In this document: piece by piece, positions 53,761 through 64,000 of the stretch
How positions within the stretch are numbered: the first letter of the stretch is position 1
Layout of the letters: every line of letters begins with the position of its first letter
Origin: Cacajao melanocephalus
Lineage: Eukaryota > Chordata > Mammalia > Primates > Pitheciidae
Assembly: GCA_963573385.1 (NCBI GenBank)
Contig: CAUYLG010051082.1
Location: 124,001 to 188,000 of the forward strand
Direction of reading: 5' to 3'
Length of the DNA: 64,000 nt
Program-made: the position numbers and the translations under genes
The notes under the pieces: generated by a model
What the model was told of the DNA's origin: nothing
Databases searched by the model: none
What the model saw: the letters and a program-made list of their open reading frames with translations, nothing else

Positions 53761-54928
53761 AGTAAATAATAATGTAAAAATGTTTTAAAACTCAAAGTGG
53801 AAGCTAGGGTAAGGCCTAGTGGAAGGGAGACATAAAGGAGAATGTTGTACCTGTGTCTGACTAGACCTGAAAAGAATGGAGAAAAAGGAATCTTTGTGAC
53901 ACACACAGTTTGCTCTAGTTCTCCAAAGTCATCGTGGGCCAAAGCTCTAATTAGTGATAACAAACATTCATTTGCCTGTTGTGTACTCTGCTATGAAATC
54001 CCTGAGTGACCCAGCAGGGTGACATGCAGCTATATAAGGATACAGAAAACCAGTCATCTTCTCCTTGGAGACACGACTAATAGCCCCCTTTAAATGAATA
54101 GTGTTATTTGGATAGTTATTAATGCCATTCTTTACGAACATACACCATAAATTAGCACCACAGGAAAAATGAGCTCTATGGAATCTATAAAAATAAGTGA
54201 AAACATGACTTTTAAGGCAGATTATTTAACATTTTAAGGGGATGAAAGAGGATCTTCTAACTAGGCTAAGAACATTTGTAAACATTTCTAAACACTCCTA
54301 CTTGTTGTGCAATGTAGTTCTGATTAACTACAATGAAGGCTTATGTTATGAATAATCATGTTTGATACAGCAGTAACATTTGATGGAAAAATTGCAAGCA
54401 AGGAGGTATCTTTCTGTGACTCTTGAGCTGTATTAATATTTTAAATCAATTAACAGCTTAATGGACAGGGTGGGGAAAGGAACAAACTAATTTAGCTTAA
54501 GCAAGCAACTTGAACAGTTTCTACTACTCACTATTGTACATTATGCAGAATTTCCATTTGTATTAATAACTTATTACTTCTATTAAACATGCATTTTCCC
54601 TAAAGCTTAATGTTTCTTCAGTGGAGACCAATTAACCGAGACAGTCTTTTCTTAGATAGCCAATTATTGTAATTACTAAAAATTTTAAAAATGTGCTTGC
54701 TTTGTATAGATTTGACCAGTTGAACTTGCCCAGTGAATGCATTGACTTAGTATAACAAGAGGTGAAAGGTTTTTCATGAATATGTGAATGCTAAAAAAAA
54801 CATTTTAGACTGTTGGGTTCCACTGAGCATAACAATTCTGTGTTGCTGTTTTACAATTTGCATTTTAGTATTTATGTTTACCTTTAACATGGTATCTTTC
54901 CAATCCAGCAGTCTTTTTGTCTTGTTTT

Positions 54929-55211
54929 GTTTTGTTTTGTTTTGAGACAGAGTCTCGCTCCATTGCTCAGGCTGGAGTGCAATGGCTGATCTTGGCTCAC
55001 TACAACCTCTGCCTCCCCGGTTCAAGAGATTCCCTTGCCTCAGCCTCCCAAGTAGCTGGGATTATAGGTGCACACCACCACACCTGGCTAATTTTTTTTG
55101 TATTTTTAGTAGAGATGGGTTTCACCACGTTGGCCAGGCTGGTCTCGAACTCCTGACCTCAGGCCATCTGCCTGCCTCAGCCTCCCAAAATGCTGGGATT
55201 ATGCCTGGCCT
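54929..55211 (-). mobile_element. Alu SINE with target duplication, minus strand
   Basis: A minus-strand Alu with a TTTTG-repeat tail. AATCCAGCAG at 54902-54911 and 55212-55221 is the target duplication. The 5' end is shortened (ATTATGCCTGGCC). Confidence 0.95.
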
Positions 55212-55540
55212 AATCCAGCAGCTTGTTGTTCTGCTTTTTATTTAGCTTCCTTGTTCTCTTTGGGCATGGTTTGAAGGATGGGCAGGCAATTACTATAACT
55301 AAAGAGGAACTATAATGTGGTAGATTAGGTGCAGCTCTCCTAGAGAAAATATCGAGTTTTTGCTTCCTGATTCTTTCCGGAGTAGAGGTTAAAAAAAAAA
55401 ATGCATGAAGCCCAGGTTTAATGAGTATTGAAGAGTTAAAAGCACAAGTAATGAAAGATCACTACATTCATTAGTCTTCTAAAGTGGCGAGGGATGCTTA
55501 AAAGGAAGAAACAAGAAGCATCCCGAAGACAGTTTGTTTA

Positions 55541-56011
<471 letters not shown>

Positions 56012-57214
56012 TTAAGTTTAAAAATTAATATTCTAATAAAGTAGGAAAGTTAGGATTTGGATTCTAATAAAGCGGGAAGGTAAGAAGATTAATAGAATAA
56101 GAGCGACAATAAAGAGAGAGAGAAAAAAATAACTTTACGGAAAGGTATAGCGCAAAGGCAGCAAATTCCTAGTAACACCCCCTAATTTTGCTGATGATAG
56201 CGGGACTGCAAAGGGGTTGATGAAGCACAGCAGTGCTGAGTACAACATGCCACATATAAGAGACTGTGAAACAGCAAAAACAGAGACAACAGGAGACGCC
56301 GGAGGGGCTGAAAGAAAAGACTAAAAATATCTCCTCTCATCATCCAACTAAATCCATTCATTTATTGATTCATTCTTACTCTCATTTGAGCATTAATTCA
56401 CTTATTCCTCCACTCCACAAACTACTCTGTACTAAGGAAGAGCTGCTGGTCAAAATTTATTTGTATACCATGTATTTTAGTTAGGTCCCACGTGAAAGCA
56501 GAGCCTGAGGCAAAAGTTCAGAAACTGCTACTTTTTAAAGGCTTGCAATCCCATAAAAGTAGAATTGAAAGGAGGAAAGTCAGAGTGAAAAGGGAGAGGA
56601 GGGAAAGCAAATCTTACTGTTATTGAGCTAGATGCTGTTTGGGACCCAGGGCAACATCAATTTCAAGGAATTGTCTTCTGGGCCTCTAAGAATGACTGTG
56701 CCTCAGGACAATAGGGTGCTGTGGAGAAGGGAGAAAAATTTATTTCCTGGCTTTGGTCTCCTCAAGGCAGGGGAAGACCTGGAACATTTCTCCTCAAGGC
56801 AATAGGAGAACTCCAGGGAACAGAGTAAGAGGCAATAGGGACCTGCCTTGCCCTTAAGTGAAGGGTGGTGAGGTTTTATCCACATGAAGTTGGTTATGGT
56901 AATGGTGGGTGGCTTAATGGCCAAGGGTATAGGGTGATGCCAAGGTCTGAGGTAGGACCTAAAAGATGTCTACTACATATTCCGTAAAGATATTAGCAAT
57001 TGTTTAACTATATTGCAAATCCAGATAAGATTGTGCTTTTGTGTTATTTTCATATTCTTTTTGTTGTATAGCCTCAATTGCAGCATCCTACTTTAGGTCT
57101 TATCTTACAAACACTCATATTTTCTCAAGCCATAATGTTCTCTTAGCATCCGGGAAATAATTAACCCATGGTGCTTGGTTGATTCCTCTCTCAGTCATGT
57201 TATATCAAGCATGG

Positions 57215-57440
57215 CCAATTGTTATGGAACATTTGTCATGTGCCTGGCCCTGTGATAAGTGATTTTCATGCATTATTTCACTTAATCCTCTCTCTGAGGT
57301 AAGCATCATTATCTCCAGTTTACAGATGAGGAATCTGAGGATGAGAGGGAGATGAAGTAACTTGCCCATGGCTGCACAGGTCACCCAGTGATGGGGGAGC
57401 CAGACATTCACTCAAGCCTAACTGTAAAGCTCATGCCCTT
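57215..57440 (+). repeat. MIR SINE fossil
   Basis: Well-preserved MIR: 'cctggccctgtgataagtg', 'ccagtttacagatgaggaat', 'aacttgcccatggctgcaca'. Confidence 0.88.
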
Positions 57441-57469
57441 GACAACTATGCCCATGCTTTGCAAGTATG

Positions 57470-57630
57470 GTTCCAGGACAAGCAGCATCAGTCTCTTCTG
57501 GGAACTTGTTAGAAATGCAATTTCTTGGGCCCCCCTCCAGGGCTTCTGATTCCACAGTGCTGGCGGTGGGCCCAGCAACCTTTGTTATAATGAGCCCTCT
57601 ACGAATTCTGCTGCAGGCTAAAGTTTAAGA
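57470..57630 (-). mobile_element. MER5A-type hAT fossil
   Basis: It contains 'gggaacttgttagaaatgca', 'cttctgattccacagtgctg' and 'aaagtttaagaaatgctctg', a MER5A-like element. Confidence 0.75.
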
Positions 57631-57997
57631 AATGCTCTGTGCTATTCCACCTTTTATATTTCCATAACTGTATAGGATTAACATGTGTCATCTGGTGTTC
57701 ATTCACTTTTACTCTGATCACCTCAAGGTACCCTCAATATTGACATTAATTCTTATTCCTCAGATGAATTTAAGTTGCAGGAAAGAAAAAAAAATACTCT
57801 TAAAGAAGAGTCTGATATTCTTCACTGTAGACTAATTTTTGAAGTGGTGTTAAGCAGACCATGGATTATTATAGTAAAAACTGAAGGGCAAATCAACATT
57901 CAAATTATTTTATTTCATTTCATGGTCCTGCTTCAATCTTACCCTTCCCTGATTAGTTGAGATAAAAGGAGAGATTGAGGTCAGTGAAATTAGTGCG

Positions 57998-58027
57998 CTT
58001 TAAAGAAGGTTTTTACCTTCTTTAAAG
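57998..58027. repeat. Perfect 13-bp inverted repeat, TTTT loop
   Basis: The arms CTTTAAAGAAGGT (57998-58010) and ACCTTCTTTAAAG (58015-58027) are exact reverse complements around TTTT. Confidence 0.97.
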
Positions 58028-58129
58028 ATGGTGAAGACATCTTTCTTCTGCACATGAGCCCATTGCTTAAAAGACAGATACTTGAGATAATATTCTTTTT
58101 ATCTCACTAATTAAACATAAAGCTAGGCT

Positions 58130-58270
58130 GGGAGGGCTTAGAGACATGTCCTCATCAGCAGGGCCTGGCCCCCATGGCAGTGTTTTAATTCAAGAAGCCT
58201 AATTTAATTAGCACCCTGCCACTGGGTCAGCTGCTGTGCCACCTTGGATCTCTGGCCTGAGGAGAAATGT
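58130..58270. promoter_or_regulatory. Candidate conserved regulatory element (unproven)
   Basis: Unique sequence with a palindromic homeodomain-type site CTAATTTAATTAG at 58199-58211, the E-box-like CAGCTGCTG and GC-rich flanks (GCAGGGCCTGGCCCCCATGG) in an AT-rich background. It resembles developmental enhancers by eye. Conservation cannot be tested here. Confidence 0.3.
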
Positions 58271-59633
58271 GCAACCCCTGCTCTTTTTATTTCTAGTTAG
58301 CCTCATAAAAGGTAGGATGTCCAAGGAGAGAGAGGAACTTTGCTTCTCCATCATGTTTTGCATATGGTGCTAATTGAGCAGACAGTCTTGGACCACAGTC
58401 TGTTATTGCTGCAGCTGAGTCTTGAGCTGATACCCAGTGAAGGGACTGCACATGTCAAATGGCTCATCGTTGCTCTCGTGGCTCTTGAAATGTGGAAGCG
58501 AATTGATCAGGGGGAGCTCTTCAGTCTGCATGCTTGAGTCACTCAAGCAAAACAAAACTAGGAAGAAATAAGGTATTCAAATCCTGCTGGTAATGGCTAC
58601 ACCCTTTCTCCTCACTTTCCCTACCCAGTGTGCTAATGAGGAAAGGAAAATGTGAAACTCCTTGGCTTCCCTAATTGCTGTGCTTTGCCCTTATAACTTT
58701 TTTGTTCTTGATTATCATGGTAAGAGTCCTGTTTCTGTCAATCATTTTTGGTTCTTTCTGCCTAGAAAATAACAATGCATTTTTTTTTGTTTTTTGTTTT
58801 TTTGCCTTGAGATTATTCCAGCTCCTTCTCTTCCATAATTACAACAGGGAAAATAATGATGATAATTTTTTTTTGGCTTTACTTTGCAATAATAAGCTGT
58901 AGCAATCAGGAAAAGGTTGGTTTTTCTGGCCCCTGAAACTTCTCCTGTGATAGTTTCCAAATTTTCCTCAGGACTGTAGAACTGCGGATTTGTTCACTTT
59001 TACTGCAATTCTGGATTGTGAATATGTGCTGTTTTTCTATCCTTTCCTCCATCACAGTGGAGGCTGTGTTGGGCAGTGAACAAATCATGGACGTGAGTGC
59101 AAGACAAAAGTTGTTTGAAACCTGCCTCTGTTCTACGCAAGATTCGATTCATTACTTTGCTTCGCTGAGCATGAATTCCCCACTTTAATAATAATTTAAA
59201 AAAAAATCCCCTCTTCCCAGGGCTGTGCACAAAATTAGGCCAAATACTATATTTTAAGTTTTTTAAACTATTTTTTTTTTTTTTGCCACATAATAGTGCT
59301 CAATAGGTGTGCTCTCTTTCCATTTTCACTTAGCATTCCCCTTGCTTGGGGAACTCTCCCTGGTTCTTGTGTTTGGCTGAAAGGATTTGATTTGTCATCT
59401 GATTTAACTTTAAGATAAACAAAGCATTGCTATCTAAGGTCTGCTGGATCTTGGCTCAAACTACCTCAGAGGTGTAGGCTCTGCAACTTGCTATTTGCAA
59501 AGATGAGGTTTTTAGGGACATTGATACTTATTTTTACAATGAAGAAAAAAAATCTTCACCGTTTTCATGTTCTCCTTTTATAATACAGTTCTTTGGATGC
59601 ATGGTCATATAACAGTAACGTAAACAACAACAT

Positions 59634-59944
59634 ATGCTGGCTGGTCTGGTGGCTCAGGCCTATGGTCCCAGCACTTTGGGAGGCCGAGGCAGCCAGATGT
59701 CTTGAGCCCAGGAATTCAAGACCAGCCTGGGCAACATGGAAAAATCCTGTCTCTACACAAAATACTAAAATTAGCTGGGTGTGGTAGCGCATGCCTGTAG
59801 TCCCAGCTACTTGGGAGGTTGAGGTTGGAAGATAGATTGAGTCTGGGAGGCAGAGGTTGCAGTGAGCTGAGATCCCTCCACTGGCACTCCAGCCTGGGTG
59901 ACAGAGCAAGACTCCATCTCAAAAAAAAAAAAAAAAAAAGAAAG
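59634..59944 (+). mobile_element. Alu SINE
   Basis: It starts TGCTGGCTGGTCTGGTGGCT and ends in an A-tail at about 59921-59940. Part of an inverted Alu pair. Confidence 0.94.
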
Positions 59945-59959
59945 GAAAAGAAAGTTGCT

Positions 59960-60440
59960 ATGGTGTTTCAGGAACTATAGTACATACTTTATATCATTTG
60001 AAATCCTTACAGCAAAATTACAAAATAAATTTTTTTTTGTTTTTGAAACAGGGTCTCACTCTGTCATCAGGCTGAAGGGCCGTGGCACAACCACAGCCTT
60101 GACCTTCCAGGCTCATGTGGATTCTCCCACCTCAGCCTTTTGAGTAGCTGGTACCACAGGTGTGCAGCACCACATGCAGCTAATTTTTGTTGTTGTTGTT
60201 GTTGTAATTTTAGTAGAGAGAGGATTTTACCATGTTGCTCCAACTGGTCTCGAACCCTTGGGCTCAAGCAATCTGCCTGCCTTGGCCTCCCAAAGTGCTG
60301 AGATTGCCACCACGCCTGGCCAAAATGATAAATTTCATTCTCATCACCGTAAAGATAATAAACTGGAGCTCACAGTGATTGAGTGACTTGCCCAAGGTCA
60401 CATAACTACTATGACAGGTCTTAGTGACTCCAAAGCCACT
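59960..60440 (+). repeat. MIR SINE split by an Alu
   Basis: The MIR 5' part ('tcatttgaaatccttacagc') lies at about 59965-60026 and the 3' part ('agtgacttgcccaaggtcac') at 60323-60440, on either side of a minus-strand Alu. Confidence 0.7.
60030..60322 (-). mobile_element. Alu SINE, minus strand
   Basis: It contains 'gaaacagggtctcactctgt', a (TTG)n stretch in the internal A-rich linker at 60186-60205, and 'cacgcctggcc' at the end. It lies about 85 bp from the preceding plus-strand Alu. Confidence 0.94.
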
Positions 60441-60479
60441 ACTTATTTTTTATGAACGAGAGAACAAAGTAATAAAATA

Positions 60480-60545
60480 GGAAAGGAAGGACGGAAGGAA
60501 AAGGAAAAACAAAAAGAGAGAGAGAAAGAAACAGAGAGAGAAATC
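60480..60545 (+). repeat. GGAA/GA-rich purine tract
   Basis: Simple purine-rich sequence of GGAA, AAAGA and GAGAGA units. Confidence 0.9.
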
Positions 60546-62034
60546 AGACACTTCATTTTAGATGGATTGCCTAGCATTAGCCTTTTCTCCTACCACGAGC
60601 ACCCATATTTTTCTCTCTCCTAGGGAAATGTCAGCTTTGGAAATAATTTAACCTAAATAATCACTCTGTTGGAATAACTCTCTCCTGGTGCTGCTATAAT
60701 TTGGCTTACAATTACAGTTAATTGAACATCTTCGGAGTGAGCTCAGTGCTGCATGCACGTAGAAAGAAATTTAATGTGCTAAGCATGCAAAAACATGATT
60801 TTAGAAGTTCATTTTTACTGGGAGAAAAAGAAAGCAATTAGTGAGACATTTTTCAGCAAGGAAGAAAAAAATCGTTGTAAAACCCATGGTCTTGAGACAA
60901 GCTCTAAGATGATCCCTGGGCCCCATTAAGGGTGCAGTAATGAAAAGGATCTGTGAGCTACAGGTTGGCATCTGCAAAAAGGTTCTCCTTCTCAGGAATC
61001 AAGACACATTAGTCTCATTATTTGCAGATACTTCAAGACAAGAGCCAGAGGGAAGCAGCAACATCAGGAAATGCAGTGTTAAGAGAGGAGGTGGCTAATC
61101 GGAGAAAAAAAAAAGAGATCTTGAGAAATCTGTTCTAGAAAATCTCTTTCTAAAAGAAGGGCATTTCAGAAGCAAACAATCCTCGCTCTGGATATGACCT
61201 GGGAGGACACCCAATTTACCCCAGCACTGTGTACTGTCCCGACTATACACACATTTGGCATTAAATATACTGTGACTCTTTTAGTTAAAACTATCTTTTT
61301 AAAACAACTCTCTAAGGTATTTCTTTCAACTCAACTCATAAAAGGATTAAGCCCCAAAGTATTCCAGACTAAGTGCTGTTTCATTTCCTAGAGTAGCTAG
61401 AGCAAAGGAATAGAGGGAAAGCTACAGAGACAGGTGTTCTTTAATCAGCTCCTTTTTCTCCTTCTCAGTCTTTGCCAGAAGGGTTTATGCCTGAGCAGTC
61501 ACTTCAGGTTCTTCAGTCCTGCTTATTATAAAGTCCTTTGGGAACCTGCTTGGTGGGATAGAGTATCTGTGACTCTAGAATAATTGGATAGGGAAATGAA
61601 AAGGCTGGAGGCTAAAAGAGGATAAATCTAGTTGGAAGTACCATGTTGCTTTTAATTTCTGTCTCTGAACCTACACTGGTCTATCCACAAAGTAATCAGA
61701 GCATGCCAGGATTTGTGACTTTGCAACCATAAGTCAGAAGAAGAGGCTCAAAGGGATTTTAGAGGTGGAATTGCTGTTCTTTTGATAGAAGTTGTCCTCT
61801 AAAAACATAATTTCTAATTGGCAAGGGAGAAGTGGAGGAGACAGGAACTTGCCACAGATATCTAAGGAGCAATCAGCACTTCTACTATCCAATTATCCAA
61901 TTCCATTTACATATGAATCCACATTACTTCAGGAGGAGAAAGCAGGTATGCCTAAATGCAGCCAGCCAGAGTCGGGCTCTAAATTCCTTTGTTTGCTTTT
62001 AGGTACCTGTATTATCCTCTTTGAATTTAGAGAA

Positions 62035-62715
62035 GTGGGTTTCAACCTGGAGCAACTTTGTCCCCCATGGCATATGTAGAAATGTCTGAAGACATTTTTG
62101 ATTGTATAACTTAGGAGTGTGTGTATTAGGGTTCTCCAGAGAAACAGAACCCATCAGATATATACGTATATATATAAAATTATGGACGTTGGGAAGGCCC
62201 CTGATCTGCTGTCTGTTTAGGCGACCTAGAACAGCCAGTGGTAGAGTTCAAAGGCCTGAGAGCTGGAGAGTCGGTAGTGCACCTTCCAACCTGAGTTGTC
62301 TGAAGTCCTGAGAACCAGAAGCACCAAGGGCAGGAGAAGATGGATGCTCTAGCTCAAGCAGTCAGGCAGAGAGCAAATCTTCCCTTCTTACACTTTTTTG
62401 CTCTATTCAGGCCTTCAGTGGATTAGATGATGCTACCCACACTGGGGAGGGCTATCTGCCTTTCTCAGTGTACTGGTTCATATAGTAATCTCTTAAGGAA
62501 ACACATTTACAGACATACCCAGAAAGAATGTTTAACCACATACCTGGGCATCCCATGGTCCAGTCAAGTTGACACATAAAATTCACTATCTAGGGGATGT
62601 TACTGGCATTTGGGGGGCGGGGTAGAGATCAGAAAGCTGCTAAACATCCTACAATGCATAGGGCAGCCCCTGACCCTGTCAACAAATGTCAACAGTGACA
62701 AGTTTGAGAAACTTT
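62035..62715 (+). mobile_element. MER20-type hAT fossil split by an LTR
   Basis: The left part 62035-62117 ('tgtctgaagacatttttgat') and right part 62591-62715 ('gctgctaaacatcctacaat', 'gacaagtttgagaaactttg') are the two halves of a MER20-like element. Confidence 0.8.
62118..62590 (-). mobile_element. LTR-like element nested in MER20
   Basis: It begins TGTGTGTATTAGGGTTCTCC and ends CAAGTTGACACATAAAATTC. On the minus strand this is a TG...CTAATACA-type LTR. TAGGAG (62112-62117) and TAGGGG (62591-62596) look like the target duplication. I do not name the family. No internal viral sequence is present. Confidence 0.6.
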
Positions 62716-63664
62716 GATTTAGAGAATATCCAAATTCCTGTGCTAACCTTACTTCTCTTGCCAAAATCAAAATGCATGATTCGCCTTGAATTTTTATAGT
62801 TTCCTGGCTGTTTCTTCCCATTTGTCTTTCAATAGAAAAACTATTTTGTCTCACAGAATCATTCCTGACTTCCAACTAGGAACCGGAATGGAGGGCAGAT
62901 TTCTCATTTCTTGAAGGCTGTTGGCACCTTAGGTACTCTCCCACCACATCGTGCAAAACTCTAGCATTACCAAATGGCAGCTTTGCCTTCATGGGCTGGT
63001 TTCATAACTGACCCTAAAGCATCCACGACCTCTTGTTCTGACAGCAACAGGTTACCTAAGTAGAGCACAGAGCACTTGATATGACATGGAAAGGGGACTA
63101 AATAAGTGCTATACTTTTGCAAGCTTCTTGACCTAAAAGTTATTGTTTTTACCAATATGGCTGGAAAAAAATATACTCAGTGGAAGTCTCATTGAAATAA
63201 AATACACTTCTAAATCAATTTTCCATTTCACCAAAGAATCTTTAATTACAGAGGTAAACACTAAAAGTAACATAATGAGAAAAGAAAATGAACAAAGTTC
63301 TAAGAAATCAAACCCATGGCTCTCAGACACAGGACTACATAATTCAGTCTAGGAAAACATAATTATTATCTGTCCACCACAGACTTATGCTCCATCTCCA
63401 AGTGACAATATACACTTTTTTAATTTACAGAATTAAAAGCATTTCTTCATATACATTCTGTCTTGTTTCTTTTGCACATTATTCTTTAGGCACAAATCCA
63501 AAGCCTGCTTGTACTATGGAATTAAATAGGATCAGTATAAATAAGCCCAATTTATGGAGACCTTTGAGAGTGAAATATTATAGTTGGAAGCCAGCTTGCC
63601 ATGGTTGGAATTGTTGCTGTCATTTTGGGGAAAACTCTCCTTAGGTATACGCTGAATGCTGTCA

Positions 63665-63763
<99 letters not shown>

Positions 63764-64000
63764 TTACTTGTTAGTCTTTCAGTACATCCCCCAATTTTTT
63801 ATCGCCAGCCTAAACCATGCAGGTCTTCCGGATCATGTGAACAGAGAATCTGGACAATGGTTGCTGGTGAGTGGCTGCAAAGCGAAAGCAACATTTAAAA
63901 TGAAAATAGAGAGCAGAGACCAGGCAAATATGCATGATGAATGTCTAATTTGGACCCAAGCTGGCCAGGTGGGATTTTGGGTTTGGAGTAAAGAAGGATA

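Noticed and set aside
59565..59922. Frames resembling typical Alu-encoded peptides
   Set aside because: They are Alu translations on the minus strand. No gene is implied.

Overview
This window is a piece of primate nuclear genome. It carries Alu elements, primate-type L1 copies, a THE1-like solo LTR, MIR/L2 and hAT fossils, intron-exon structure and an AT-rich background. It contains no bacterial-type genes. I recognise the protein-coding content as the 3' half of ERICH3 (glutamate-rich protein 3, C1orf173) on the + strand. The species cannot be fixed from sequence alone. The coding sequence seems to differ from human ERICH3 as I remember it at a fair number of residues, so a non-human primate is plausible but unproven. 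|| Layout. 1-3899 is intron upstream of the first visible exon. Exon A is 3900-4136. A ~15.5 kb intron (4137-19659) begins with a GC dinucleotide instead of GT and holds two antisense L1 copies, each carrying an Alu. Exon B is 19660-20106. A ~14 kb intron (20107-34075) holds an Alu split by an L1 and a possible 126-nt cassette exon C (33544-33669). Exon D is 42 nt (34076-34117). A 2.9 kb intron (34118-37065) contains a perfect 35-bp-arm inverted repeat. The large terminal exon E starts at 37066, and its stop codon is at 39402-39404. A poly(A) signal follows at 39523-39528. All internal exons are phase 1 at both ends, so A-B-D-E reads through without a frameshift and C can be included or skipped. 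The four exons supply about 1,020 codons of acidic, low-complexity, probably disordered C-terminal protein. The N-terminal exons lie outside the window. || From 39.5 kb to the end I see no convincing gene. This region is intergenic DNA with a 5'-inverted (twin-primed) L1 with a 12-bp target-site duplication, a solo LTR with a perfect 5-bp duplication, DNA-transposon fossils, several Alus, and three unique stretches that look like candidate regulatory elements. || The most unusual signals are the 35-bp perfect hairpin at 36018-36095, the GC-AG intron, the phase-symmetric cassette exon candidate, the twin-primed L1, and a 711-codon antisense open frame that amino-acid composition explains.
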